This document shows positions 35,001 to 43,087 of a stretch of 64,000 bases of DNA, piece by piece. Location of the stretch: contig NZ_CP126107.1 in assembly GCF_030123365.1 (NCBI RefSeq), forward strand, positions 5,879,501 to 5,943,500. Direction: 5' to 3'. Origin of the DNA: Neobacillus sp. SuZ13 (GTDB taxonomy: Bacteria; Bacillota; Bacilli; Bacillales; Cytobacillaceae). Each line of letters opens with the position of its first letter. Within the stretch, counting starts at the first letter, position 1. Position numbers and translations under genes: made by a program. The notes beneath the pieces were generated by a model that was given only the letters and a program-made list of their open reading frames with translations, did not search any database and was not told where the DNA came from.

Positions 35001-35327
35001 TTCATCGATTTCGCGCGGGATAATCACCCCGCCGCCGCCGCCAAAAATACGGATATTCGGCGCACCCTTCTCTTTCAACAAATCATACATATATTTGAAG
35101 TACTCGACATGACCGCCTTGATAGGAAGAAATTGCAATTCCCTGCACATCCTCCTGAATGGCCGCGTTCACAACCTCCTCAACCGAGCGGTTATGGCCAA
35201 GATGAATGACCTCCGCCCCGCTCGCCTGCAGAATCCGCCTCATAATATTGATGGAAGCATCATGCCCGTCAAACAAGCTCGAAGCTGTGACAAAGCGAAT
35301 ATGATGCTTCGGCTGATAATTCCCCAT
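32082..35327 (-). CDS. icmF: Fused isobutyryl-CoA mutase with G-protein chaperone
   Basis: Adenosylcobalamin enzyme interconverting isobutyryl-CoA and n-butyryl-CoA, with its own reactivating GTPase. From the ATG at 35327-35325 (behind GGGGGAG) it has 1081 residues in the IcmF order: B12-binding domain (about 1-145, cobalamin His in SLFDGHDASIN), MeaI-type G domain (P-loop GITGTGGAGKSSL near 220; VINKFERKG), linker, then the mutase barrel (about 520-1081, TMTINGPAPIILAMFMNTAI-like; shown shortened). It is the last gene of the acyl-CoA oxidation cluster and feeds branched acyl-CoA into it. Pivalyl-CoA activity cannot be excluded. Confidence 0.93.
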   Translation of the reverse strand: MGNYQPKHHIRFVTASSLFDGHDASINIMRRILQASGAEVIHLGHNRSVEEVVNAAIQEDVQGIAISSYQGGHVEYFKYMYDLLKEKGAPNIRIFGGGGGVIIPREIDELHEYGISWIFSPEDGRKLGLQGMIDRMLEECDFSTVPVDVANQIEKLPSGDVNAVAKLITIAELHVDGKNEAAATAERVLDQVKSLEKEIPVVGITGTGGAGKSSLTDELIRRFINELPDKKVAILSVDPTKQKTGGALLGDRIRMNAIFSPNVYMRSLATRHSKSELSLAIKDAVAVTKAAGFDLVIVETSGIGQGDAGITEICDVSLYVMTSEFGAPSQLEKIDMIDFADLIVINKFERKGSEDAKRQVQKQYQRSHMLFEKDIDDMPVYGTIASQFNDPGTNGLFAALIEKINDKMGTGWVSNFTKDALVEKQNVIIPTDRRYYLREISETVRGYHRKAEEQAGIARKLFQLEGAIEAVRDSAVIAALEAVKQETEAKLTPESRKILDGWAKTREAYSGDKFVTRIRDKEIITVLKSKSLSGLDIPKVVLPKYKDYGEILRWVYQENVPGSFPYTAGVFPFKREGEDPKRQFAGEGTPERTNRRFHYLSKDDDAKRLSTAFDSVTLYGEDPDHRPDIFGKVGESGVSVCTLDDMKKLYDGFDLCHPSTSVSMTINGPAPIILAMFMNTAIDQQVQRKEAELGRVLTVEEFAEVRAYTLRTVRGTVQADILKEDQGQNTCIFSTEFALRMMGDIQQYFIDHQVRNYYSVSISGYHIAEAGANPISQLAFTLSNGFTYVEYYLSRGMKIDDFAPNLSFFFSNGLDPEYTVIGRVARRIWATVMRDKYGANERSQKLKYHVQTSGRSLHAQEIDFNDIRTTLQALMALQDNCNSLHTNAYDEAITTPTEESVRRAMAIQMIITKEHGLSKNENPLQGSFIVEELTDLVEEAVLQEFERLNDRGGVLGSMETQYQRGKIQDESMYYEMKKHTGELPIIGVNTYLNPNPPSEEDVNNMEIARASYEEKELQIQNLRAFQESHATVAGEALGRLKEAAVKNGNIFAELMETVKVASLGQITRALYEVGGQYRRNM

Positions 35328-35375
35328 CGTTCTCCCCCTTTTTTTATAAAAATGAACTCCATTCACTGTTCAACA

Positions 35376-36017
35376 TTACGACCTAGCTTGTGTTGACGAA
35401 TGAATTCCGTGAAATAATTGCTCCGTTTGCAGTTCAATATATTCATCTAGTGTATATAATTTTTGGAGGGCCCAGCGCCGGAACGCCCACATTTGTCCCT
35501 CGACAATAATGTTATGGGAAATCAGTTCGATCTGTTTTGCCGATAACTCCAGTTCGCCGTTTTCGACACAGCGGACAATCAGGCTCTCAAACATCGCCGC
35601 CATTTCGATTTCTTTTTTCAGTACATAGGGAAGGGCATCCTTCGTCAGCGATTTGGCTTCTTGATACATGACCAGCACTTCATCCTGCATCTCATCCATT
35701 ACCCGGAAATAATGTCCGATCCCTAGCTTCAGACTTGCCAGGGTGCCTTTTTTCTGTTCAAGGTCCTGCTCGAGGCGCTCGCTCACATGTTCATAAATGC
35801 TGTCACAGACGAGATACAGGACATCTTCCTTCGAGCGGATGTATTCGTAAAGGGTCCCAATACTGAATCCTGCAGCTTTGGCGATTTCCCTCGTCGTCGT
35901 CCGGTGAAAGCCTTTTTCCTTAAAAAGGCTGACAGCCCCTTTAATCATTTGGTCCCGCCGTTTCTGAACAAGACGTTCATCCTTTACAGAAGCCAGTACT
36001 TCTCGTTTTTTTATCAT
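35376..36017 (-). CDS. TetR-family regulator of the acyl-CoA cluster
   Basis: 213 residues with an N-terminal helix-turn-helix (TTTREIAKAAGFSIGTLYEY, about 40-59) and a C-terminal domain of the FadR/AcrR kind, likely to bind acyl-CoA. It is embedded between acdA (14 nt upstream) and icmF (about 50 nt downstream), so it is co-transcribed. The operators at 40610 and 42985 resemble FadR sites, but whether this protein or a distant FadR binds them is open. Confidence 0.85.
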   Translation of the reverse strand: MIKKREVLASVKDERLVQKRRDQMIKGAVSLFKEKGFHRTTTREIAKAAGFSIGTLYEYIRSKEDVLYLVCDSIYEHVSERLEQDLEQKKGTLASLKLGIGHYFRVMDEMQDEVLVMYQEAKSLTKDALPYVLKKEIEMAAMFESLIVRCVENGELELSAKQIELISHNIIVEGQMWAFRRWALQKLYTLDEYIELQTEQLFHGIHSSTQARS

Positions 36018-36030
36018 GTTCTAACCCGCC

Positions 36031-37170
36031 TTACTTCGTGATCATCCGCGAGATCACTAGTCGTTGAATTTCTTGTGTGCCTTCATAAATTTGAGTAATT
36101 TTCGCATCGCGCATGAAGCGCTCAACTGGATAATCCTTTGTATAGCCATAGCCGCCAAAGACCTGAACAGCCTCAGTTGTCACCTTCATCGCGGTATCGC
36201 CCGCAAATAACTTCGACATCGCCGACTCCTTGCCGTACGGCAGGCCTTGCGACTCGAGCCATGCGGCTTGATAGGTTAATAGTCGGGAAGCCTCAATCCC
36301 TGTGGCCATATCTGCAAGTTTGAAGGCAATCCCTTGATTTGCGACGATTGGTTTACCGAATTGCTGACGTTCCTTGGCATAGTCCGCGGCTGCGTCAAGC
36401 GCACCTTGAGCAATCCCCACAGCTTGAGCAGCAATACCGTTGCGGCCGCCATCAAGGGTCATCATCGCAATTTTAAAGCCTTCACCTTCTTCACCAAGGC
36501 GATTAGCAACAGGTACCTTGCAATCTTCAAAAATAATTTCGGTGGTCGGTGAGGATCGGATTCCGAGTTTCTTTTCTTTTTTCCCAACCGAGAAGCCTGG
36601 GAAGTCGCTCTCGATAATAAATGCGGTTGTTCCTTTTTGTCTGCTTGACGGGTCGGTTAACGCAAACACGACATAAATGTCCGCTACCCCACCATTAGTA
36701 ATGAAAATCTTCGAGCCATTTAGGACATAATGATCACCTTCGAGACGGGCAGTCGTTCTCATTCCGCCGGCATCCGAACCGCTGCCTGGCTCTGTTAAGC
36801 CGTATGCACCAATTTTCATCCCTTCTGCCATCGGGCGAAGGTAGGTTTGCTTTTGCTCCTCACTGCCAAATTTATAAATCGGCCAGCCCGCTAGAGAAGT
36901 ATGGGCTGAGAGCATAACACCTGTTGATGCGTCAACGCGGGAAAGCTCTTCTACTGCGATACAGTAAGCAAGATAGTCACTGCCAATGCCCCCGTACTCT
37001 TCAGGCCAAGGAATCCCGGTTAAACCCAGCTCCGCCATTTTGTCAAATATCTCGCGGTCAAAGCGTTCTTCCTCATCGCGCTCCGCTGCTGATGGGGCCA
37101 CTTCATTCCGGGCAAAATCACGAACCATTTTCCGAATCATTTCATGTTCTTCAGAGAGTTTAAAGTTCAT
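36031..37170 (-). CDS. acdA: Acyl-CoA dehydrogenase AcdA
   Basis: FAD enzyme making the trans-2 double bond in acyl-CoA. The 379 residues include both family signatures, GAYGLTEPGSGSDAGG and QVFGGYGYTKDYPVERFMRD, and the catalytic glutamate in IYEGTQEIQRLVI. B. subtilis acdA is next to fadF and rpoE, as here. It is one of two dehydrogenases in the cluster; specificity (short or branched chain) is not readable. Confidence 0.92.
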   Translation of the reverse strand: MNFKLSEEHEMIRKMVRDFARNEVAPSAAERDEEERFDREIFDKMAELGLTGIPWPEEYGGIGSDYLAYCIAVEELSRVDASTGVMLSAHTSLAGWPIYKFGSEEQKQTYLRPMAEGMKIGAYGLTEPGSGSDAGGMRTTARLEGDHYVLNGSKIFITNGGVADIYVVFALTDPSSRQKGTTAFIIESDFPGFSVGKKEKKLGIRSSPTTEIIFEDCKVPVANRLGEEGEGFKIAMMTLDGGRNGIAAQAVGIAQGALDAAADYAKERQQFGKPIVANQGIAFKLADMATGIEASRLLTYQAAWLESQGLPYGKESAMSKLFAGDTAMKVTTEAVQVFGGYGYTKDYPVERFMRDAKITQIYEGTQEIQRLVISRMITK

Positions 37171-37224
37171 TTCAAGTCCTCCTAGTGGATATGTTTAAGG
37201 CTGTTTTCGCATAAAGAGCCATAT

Positions 37225-38355
37225 TTATAAATGCTTACTAATCACAATTCGTTGAATTTCACTTGTGCCTTCATAAATTTCTGTAATTTTTGCATCACGG
37301 AAATAGCGTTCGACCGGATAATCTTCGGTGTAGCCGTAGCCGCCAAAGACTTGAATGGCTTCAGTGGTCACTTCGACCGCTGTTTTAGTTGCGAACAATT
37401 TCGCCATTGATGCCTCCAACGTACATTTTTTGCCGTGGGTCCGTAAATACGCCGCACGATAAACTAATAGTTTCGCCGCTTCCACACTGGTCGCCATGTC
37501 AGCTAACTTAAAGCCAATCCCTTGTTGAGCGGCAATTGGCTTGCCAAATTGCTGGCGGTCTCCAGCATAGGCGGTTGCGGCTGACAGTGCGGCCTCAGCA
37601 ATCCCAAGTGCCTGGGTCGCAATCCCAATGCGGCCGACATCAAGGTTGGCCATCGCAATCTTAAAGCCTTCTCCCTCAGCACCCAGCAGGTTTTCTGCCG
37701 GAACATGCATATCTTCGAAGGTGAGTTGGACGGTTCTTGAACCGTGCAAGCCCATTTTCTTTTCATCCTTGCCGACGATAAACCCAGGGGTATTTTTTTC
37801 AACAATGAATGCGGAAATTCCCTTGCTGCCAAGTTCAGGATTTGTTTTTGCAAAAACAATATAAACATCCGCCTCACCGCCGTTCGTTATGAACACCTTC
37901 GAGCCGTTGATGACGTAATGATCGCCCTTCTTGACGGCACGGGACTTTAAGCTGGCGGCATCCGAACCGGAACTCGGCTCCGTTAAGCAAAACGCACCGA
38001 GGTACTCCCCTGAAGCCAGCTTCGGCACGTATTTTTCTTTCTGCTGGTCGGTTCCAAAATAAAGGATCGGGTTTGTGCAGACAGAGGTATGGACAGAAAG
38101 AATCACCCCAATGGTTGCACTTACCTTGGAAAGCTCATGGATCGCTAAAATATAAGAAGTGAAGTCCATCGCCGCACCGCCGTATTTTTCAGGGACGGGA
38201 ATCCCCATTAAGCCAAGCGCGCCCATTTTGCGGAGGATTTCGCGTGGAAATTCCCCTCTTTCCATATTCTCAATAAATGGGACAATTTCGCTGGTAGCAA
38301 AATCGCGGACCATTTTTCGCATCATTTCTTGTTCTTCGGTGAATGTAAGATTCAT
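37225..38355 (-). CDS. Acyl-CoA dehydrogenase (second copy)
   Basis: 376 residues from MNLTFTEEQEMMRKMVRDFA, ATG at 38355-38353 behind GGGGAG; in-frame sequence upstream lacks a ribosome site. Signatures GAFCLTEPSSGSDAAS and QVFGGYGYTEDYPVERYFRD, catalytic Glu in IYEGTSEIQRIVI. It is clearly a paralogue of the next gene downstream and most like butyryl-CoA dehydrogenases (Bcd/MmgC type). Confidence 0.9.
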   Translation of the reverse strand: MNLTFTEEQEMMRKMVRDFATSEIVPFIENMERGEFPREILRKMGALGLMGIPVPEKYGGAAMDFTSYILAIHELSKVSATIGVILSVHTSVCTNPILYFGTDQQKEKYVPKLASGEYLGAFCLTEPSSGSDAASLKSRAVKKGDHYVINGSKVFITNGGEADVYIVFAKTNPELGSKGISAFIVEKNTPGFIVGKDEKKMGLHGSRTVQLTFEDMHVPAENLLGAEGEGFKIAMANLDVGRIGIATQALGIAEAALSAATAYAGDRQQFGKPIAAQQGIGFKLADMATSVEAAKLLVYRAAYLRTHGKKCTLEASMAKLFATKTAVEVTTEAIQVFGGYGYTEDYPVERYFRDAKITEIYEGTSEIQRIVISKHL

Positions 38356-38433
38356 GGTGGTCTCCCCTTTGGAGGAATGCACTATCGTGGTACTCATCAT
38401 TATCACGACCCCTTTTTCGAAGAAATGCTGTGT

Positions 38434-39285
38434 TTATTCGTACGTATAAAAACCGCGCCCTGATTTCTTGCCAAGCCAGCCTGCTTTCACATATTTGCGA
38501 AGGAGCGGACAAGGACGGTATTTGTCATCGCCAAAGCCTTGGTGAAGCGTTTCCATAATATACAGACACGTATCCAAGCCGATAAAATCAGCCAAGGTTA
38601 ACGGTCCCATCGGATGGTTCATGCCAAGTTTCATCACTTCATCAATGGCTTCCTTCGTGGCCACACCCTCATAAAGCGTATAAATCGCTTCATTGATCAT
38701 TGGCATCAGAATGCGATTGGAAACAAACCCTGGGAAGTCATTGACTTCAACCGGAACCTTGCTTAAGGTTTTTGTCATATCTTCAATCACTTGGTAGACT
38801 TCATCAGATGTTGCAAGACCGCGAATGATTTCAACAAGCTTCATGACCGGAACCGGGTTCATGAAGTGCATACCGATCACTTTTTCCGGACGTTTGGTAG
38901 CCGCAGCAATTTCAGTGATAGGCAAGGATGATGTATTGCTCGCAAGGATCGCGTGTTCAGGAGTAATTTCATCAAGTTGGGCAAAGATGTTGGTTTTAAT
39001 GTCCATGTTTTCAACCGCTGCTTCGATGACGAGGTCGACGTCACGGGCATCATTTAAATCGGTGGATACGGTTATGTTGCTGAGAATTTCTTGTTTTTGC
39101 TCATCTGTGAGGCGCCCTTTATCAACGTTCCGTGTAAGTATTTTATTGATTCCGGCTAGGCCGCGTTCCACAAACTCCTGTTTTAAATCATTAAGTACGA
39201 CCTTGTACCCTGCCTGTGCACAAACTTGAGCAATCCCGGAGCCCATTTGTCCGGCACCAATGACCATTAGCTTTGAAATCTTCAT
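38434..39285 (-). CDS. 3-hydroxybutyryl-CoA dehydrogenase
   Basis: NAD(P)-dependent oxidation of 3-hydroxyacyl-CoA to 3-ketoacyl-CoA. The 283-residue single-domain form has the Rossmann motif VIGAGQMGSGIAQV at the N-terminus, catalytic His in GMHFMNPVPVMKLVEI, and the C-terminal FIGLDTCLYIMETL helix. It matches the Hbd/MmgB/PaaH size class. Between thiolase and acyl-CoA dehydrogenase genes, it completes the short-chain beta-oxidation set except for a crotonase, which is not in this window. Confidence 0.93.
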   Translation of the reverse strand: MKISKLMVIGAGQMGSGIAQVCAQAGYKVVLNDLKQEFVERGLAGINKILTRNVDKGRLTDEQKQEILSNITVSTDLNDARDVDLVIEAAVENMDIKTNIFAQLDEITPEHAILASNTSSLPITEIAAATKRPEKVIGMHFMNPVPVMKLVEIIRGLATSDEVYQVIEDMTKTLSKVPVEVNDFPGFVSNRILMPMINEAIYTLYEGVATKEAIDEVMKLGMNHPMGPLTLADFIGLDTCLYIMETLHQGFGDDKYRPCPLLRKYVKAGWLGKKSGRGFYTYE

Positions 39286-39301
39286 TCAATCGCCTCCAAG
39301 A

Positions 39302-39323
39302 AGGCCGGAAATGAGTCCGGCCT
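39302..39323 (-). terminator. Intercistronic hairpin between thiolase and hbd genes
   Basis: Perfect 8-bp arms AGGCCGGA/TCCGGCCT with a 6-nt loop, just before the hbd ribosome site. Without a strong U-run on the minus strand, it may be a partial terminator or an RNA-processing stem. Confidence 0.5.
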
Positions 39324-39361
39324 AGAATTTTTTATTTGGTATCTACTAATCTAAAAAACTA

Positions 39362-40549
39362 TTATCCGCGCGGAACCTCGATCATCACCGCATCACCCTG
39401 GCCGCCGCCGCTGCAAATCGCAGCAATTCCAATTCCGCCGCCGCGGCGCTTTAATTCATGCATTAATGTGAGAATAATGCGTGCCCCGCTCGCACCGATC
39501 GGATGACCGTAGGCGACCGCACCGCCATTGACATTGATCTTTTCTGGATCCAAGCCGGCAATTTTTCCGCTGACTAACGCCACCGCCGCAAAGGCTTCAT
39601 TAATTTCAAATAAATCGACTTCGTCTACTGTTTTGCCTGTTTTTCGTAACAGCTCATTAATCACAAGTCCCGGTGTTTTCGGGAAATCCTTTGCTTCGAC
39701 AGCTATCGCCGCATGACCAACAATCACTGCTTCAGCAACACGGCCTTCACGGGCCGCACGTTCTTCACTCATTAACACGAGGGCTGCCGCACCGTCATTG
39801 ACACCTGGTGCATTTCCAGCAGTAATGGTTCCCGTTGAATTAAATACCGGTGCTAATTTAGCCAAACGCTCTAGCGACGTATCTTTTCGTGGTGCTTCAT
39901 CTGTCGCCACCACGACCGGAGCTCCTTTGCGTTGTGGAACCTCTACCGTGACAATTTCTTCCGCCAATTTTCCGCTCTCAATCGCCGCAATCGCACGCAC
40001 ATGACTTCTAAGTGCCCACTCATCCTGTGCCTCACGGCTGATTTCCATATCTTTGGCCGCTTCATTTCCGTAAGTCCCCATGTGAACACCAGTGAAGCTG
40101 CATGTTAAACCATCATGAATCATTAAATCCTTCACTTGTGCGTCTCCCATGCGGAAGCCCCAGCGTGCTTTTGGGAGTACATATGGGGCGTTACTCATCG
40201 ATTCCATCCCGCCTGCCACGATCACTTCCTCATCGCCAGCGCGGATGATTTGATCGGCTAACGTGACACTGCGCATCCCGGACGCACATACTTTATTAAT
40301 CGTTTCTGTTTTCACTTCCCATGGCAGTCCCGCATGCTGCGCCGCCTGGCGTGATGGGATCTGTCCTTGTCCTCCTTGTAAGACCGTTCCAAGAATGACT
40401 TCCTCGACCTCTTCTGGCTTCACGCCCGCACGAACTAATGCCTCTTTTACCGCGATTCCCCCTAACTGTGAAGCAGTAAAGCTGCTCAAACCTCCTCCTA
40501 ATTTTCCAAAAGGTGTTCTAACCCCGCTTAAAATAACCGTTCTTCCCAT
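39362..40549 (-). CDS. Acetyl-CoA C-acetyltransferase (thiolase)
   Basis: Cleaves acetoacetyl-CoA, or condenses two acetyl-CoA. The ATG at 40549-40547 (MGRTVILSGVRTPFGK) follows GGGAG; 395 residues. The acylated cysteine is in NKVCASGMRSVTLA, the His in YGHPIGASGAR and the second Cys in AAICSGGGQGDAV. Like B. subtilis MmgA/YhfS types. First gene after fadF, with its own operator and a 248-base gap upstream. Confidence 0.93.
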   Translation of the reverse strand: MGRTVILSGVRTPFGKLGGGLSSFTASQLGGIAVKEALVRAGVKPEEVEEVILGTVLQGGQGQIPSRQAAQHAGLPWEVKTETINKVCASGMRSVTLADQIIRAGDEEVIVAGGMESMSNAPYVLPKARWGFRMGDAQVKDLMIHDGLTCSFTGVHMGTYGNEAAKDMEISREAQDEWALRSHVRAIAAIESGKLAEEIVTVEVPQRKGAPVVVATDEAPRKDTSLERLAKLAPVFNSTGTITAGNAPGVNDGAAALVLMSEERAAREGRVAEAVIVGHAAIAVEAKDFPKTPGLVINELLRKTGKTVDEVDLFEINEAFAAVALVSGKIAGLDPEKINVNGGAVAYGHPIGASGARIILTLMHELKRRGGGIGIAAICSGGGQGDAVMIEVPRG

Positions 40550-40609
40550 CTTACACACACTCCCCTATTCATAATATTCAGATTAACTTTCATAAAAAGA
40601 TAGATCCGG

Positions 40610-40627
40610 TGACTGAACGCTCGCTCA
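40610..40627 (-). promoter_or_regulatory. FadR-like operator upstream of the thiolase gene
   Basis: TGACTGAACGCTCGCTCA. It differs at 2 of 18 positions from the complement of the operator at the fadF promoter and fits a TGAnTGAnCGnTCAnTCA palindrome. Confidence 0.75.
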
Positions 40628-40673
40628 GATACAAGCCAAAAAAGAAACGCAGCCCTCTGCTTTTAAAATGGTA

Positions 40674-40688
40674 ATGTAAGCGTTTTAT
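40674..40688 (+). promoter_or_regulatory. Candidate cre site (CcpA) in the fadF-thiolase gap
   Basis: ATGTAAGCGTTTTAT matches 13 of 15 positions of WTGNAARCGNWWWCA. It is 125 nt upstream of the thiolase start, so carbon repression of this operon is plausible. Confidence 0.5.
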
Positions 40689-40715
40689 TTATATTTATAT
40701 TTTACATAAAAAAGC

Positions 40716-40784
40716 GTAGAAGTTGAAATGTTTTATACGTAATTTTAAAAATTTTACGAATTAAATAAACAAATCAACTTCTAC
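40716..40784 (-). other. Nested cruciform-like inverted repeat after fadF
   Basis: Outer arms GTAGAAGTTGA (40716-40726) and TCAACTTCTAC (40774-40784) are perfect complements 47 nt apart. Between them lies a near-palindrome at 40738-40758 (CGTAATTTT with AAATTTTACG). It starts 14 nt after the fadF stop and could act as its terminator or as a 3' end structure. Confidence 0.65.
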
Positions 40785-40797
40785 ACTCCATTAAAAC

Positions 40798-42900
40798 CTA
40801 CGCGACTTCTCCACAAATGGCCTTTTCAAGTAGTTCTGCTACATCGTATGTTGATACCTTTTCTTCGACCTCTTTGGCCTTTGTTCCATCCGAGAGCATT
40901 GTTAAACAGTACGGACAGCCGGAGCTAATGACCGACGGATTCACAGCAAGTGCCTGTTCGGTTCGTGCCACGTTAATGCGGTGTCCGGTTTCTTCTTCCA
41001 TCCACATCAAGCCGCCGCCTGCACCACAGCACATCGCTTTCTCTCTGTTCCGCTCCATTTCAAGGAGTTTCACGCCTGGAATCGATTTTAGAATCTCGCG
41101 CGGTGCATCATAGACATCATTGTAGCGCCCTAAATAACAGGAATCATGGAAAGTAATTGTCTCATTTACCGCATGTTTCGGTACGAGCTTCCCATCACGA
41201 ACCAGCTCATAAAGGACCTCAGTATGATGGAACACCTCGACATCTGTTAAGCCGAAGTCAGGATATTCATTTTTGAAAATATTATAAGCATGCGGATCAA
41301 TCGTCACGATTTTCTTGACTTCCGCTTTTTCAAACTCCTCAATATTTTTCGCAGCCAGCTCTTGGAACAAGAATTCATTGCCGAGACGGCGCGGTGTATC
41401 GCCAGAGTTCTTCTCTTTATTTCCGAGGATGGCAAATTTGATACCAGCTTCATTGAGCAGTTTCGCAAACGATAAGGCAATCTTTTGGCTGCGGTTATCG
41501 TAAGAGCCCATTGCCCCTACCCAGAAGAGGTATTCAAATTCCTCGCCTGCTTTATTCATTTCCTTCACGGTTGGTACATGAACATCCTCGCGGGCTTCAC
41601 GCCATGTTTCACGTTCTTTTCTGTTCAAGCCCCACGGATTGCCTTGGCGTTCGATATTGGTCATCGCACGCTGTGCATCGGCGTCCAATTTCCCTTCAGT
41701 TAACACTAAATAACGGCGTAGATCGATAATTTTATCGACGTGCTCGTTCATGACTGGGCATTGATCCTCACAATTTCGGCAGGTCGTACAAGCCCAAATT
41801 TCTTCCTCGGTAATCACATCGCCAATTAAACTTGGACTATAGACAGCAGAAGCGGCAGATTCTTTTGCTCCTTGGCCTGCTGACGCAAGGGCCAGCTGAT
41901 TCCCCGTCGTATTCCCAAAGGCAAAAGTTGGCACCCACGGCTGTTTCGAGGTAACAACGGCACCATGATTGGTTAAATGATCCCGCAGTTTAACGATTAA
42001 GTCCATGGGTGACAGCATTTTCCCTGTCCCCGTAGCCGGACACATATTCGTGCAGCGGCCGCACTCCACGCAAGCATAAAAATCGATCATTTGGTGCTGC
42101 GTGAAATCTTCTAATTTTCCTACCCCAAACGATTCTTGGGTTTCATCTTCAAAATCAACCTTTTTCAATTTTCCTGGTTTATCTAAACGGTTAAAATATA
42201 CATTCGCAGGTCCCGCAATTAAGTGCGCATGCTTGGATTGCGGTACGTACACTAAGAAGGTTAACAAGAATAATAAGTGCGCCCACCAGGCAATGTAGAA
42301 GATTACAATGGAGGCAGTTTCACCAATTCCTGAAAAAATAACGGAAATCAACGATGCGATCGGCTCAGTCCATGACGTCTCCTCACCATGCCAGACGAGA
42401 CTCATCCCATTGCCTAATAACACAGAGAGCATTAAGCCGCCAATGAAAATAAGAACTAGACCTGATTTAAAGTTGCGCTTCAAGCGGACTAATTTTTCGA
42501 CATACCGGCGGTAAAAGGCCCAGATGACTGCCACTAAAATCATCAATGTAACGAGCTCTTGGAAAAAAGTAAACCCTGCATAAAGCGGTCCAAGCGGAAG
42601 GTGTGCCCCCGGTTTAATTCCTTTGATAATAAAATCAATGGCGCCAAATTGGACGAGGATAAAGCCATAGAAGAACATGACGTGCATGATCCCGCTTTTT
42701 TTATCCTTGAGCAATTTCTTTTGGCCGAACACATTGACCCAAATTTTGCGGAGTCGCTCTTTGACATTGTCATCGAACTCAACCTTTTTCCCGAGTTTAA
42801 TAAATTCGATCCGGGTCTTGACCACATACACGAACAGGCTGATTGCGTAAGCGGTTACAATAAGAAATGCAATCAAATTAACCCAAAGTAATCCATTCAT
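40798..42900 (-). CDS. fadF: Membrane iron-sulfur oxidoreductase FadF
   Basis: Probable link that passes electrons from acyl-CoA dehydrogenases or ETF to menaquinone. From the ATG at 42900-42898 (behind GGAAAGGGG) it has 700 residues. An N-terminal NarI-like cytochrome b part has about five helices, followed by two [4Fe-4S] motifs (CVECGRCTNMCP near 283 and CTTCRNCEDQCP near 380) and two CCG-type domains (HDSCYLGRYN; AMCCGAGGGLMW). In B. subtilis the order is fadF-acdA-rpoE; here five extra genes intervene. First gene of the cluster. Confidence 0.9.
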   Translation of the reverse strand: MNGLLWVNLIAFLIVTAYAISLFVYVVKTRIEFIKLGKKVEFDDNVKERLRKIWVNVFGQKKLLKDKKSGIMHVMFFYGFILVQFGAIDFIIKGIKPGAHLPLGPLYAGFTFFQELVTLMILVAVIWAFYRRYVEKLVRLKRNFKSGLVLIFIGGLMLSVLLGNGMSLVWHGEETSWTEPIASLISVIFSGIGETASIVIFYIAWWAHLLFLLTFLVYVPQSKHAHLIAGPANVYFNRLDKPGKLKKVDFEDETQESFGVGKLEDFTQHQMIDFYACVECGRCTNMCPATGTGKMLSPMDLIVKLRDHLTNHGAVVTSKQPWVPTFAFGNTTGNQLALASAGQGAKESAASAVYSPSLIGDVITEEEIWACTTCRNCEDQCPVMNEHVDKIIDLRRYLVLTEGKLDADAQRAMTNIERQGNPWGLNRKERETWREAREDVHVPTVKEMNKAGEEFEYLFWVGAMGSYDNRSQKIALSFAKLLNEAGIKFAILGNKEKNSGDTPRRLGNEFLFQELAAKNIEEFEKAEVKKIVTIDPHAYNIFKNEYPDFGLTDVEVFHHTEVLYELVRDGKLVPKHAVNETITFHDSCYLGRYNDVYDAPREILKSIPGVKLLEMERNREKAMCCGAGGGLMWMEEETGHRINVARTEQALAVNPSVISSGCPYCLTMLSDGTKAKEVEEKVSTYDVAELLEKAICGEVA

Positions 42901-42975
42901 AGTTATGCCCCTTTCCTTGTTATCCACTGAGACAACTTTGAAAATAATTAATTTTCAGAATCTATACTTAACTCT

Positions 42976-43003
42976 ATTATATTATGAATGAGCGTTCAGT
43001 CAA
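42976..43003 (-). promoter_or_regulatory. fadF promoter with FadR-like operator
   Basis: TTGACT (43003-42998), 16-nt spacer, TATAAT (42981-42976) on the minus strand. The 18-bp operator TGAATGAGCGTTCAGTCA (42985-43002) covers the -35 and most of the spacer, the classic position for repression. Confidence 0.8.
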
Positions 43004-43087
43004 ATGAATTTTTGTAAAGTTGTGTAAACTTATAGAAAAGGGCGCTTTCGGAAAAACTAACGAAACTGATTGGAGGAAAGAATCCTG

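Noticed and set aside
35341..35375. FadR-like operator upstream of icmF
   Set aside because: TGAAC/GTTCA arms occur but the centre and spacing do not match the two operators at fadF and the thiolase gene.
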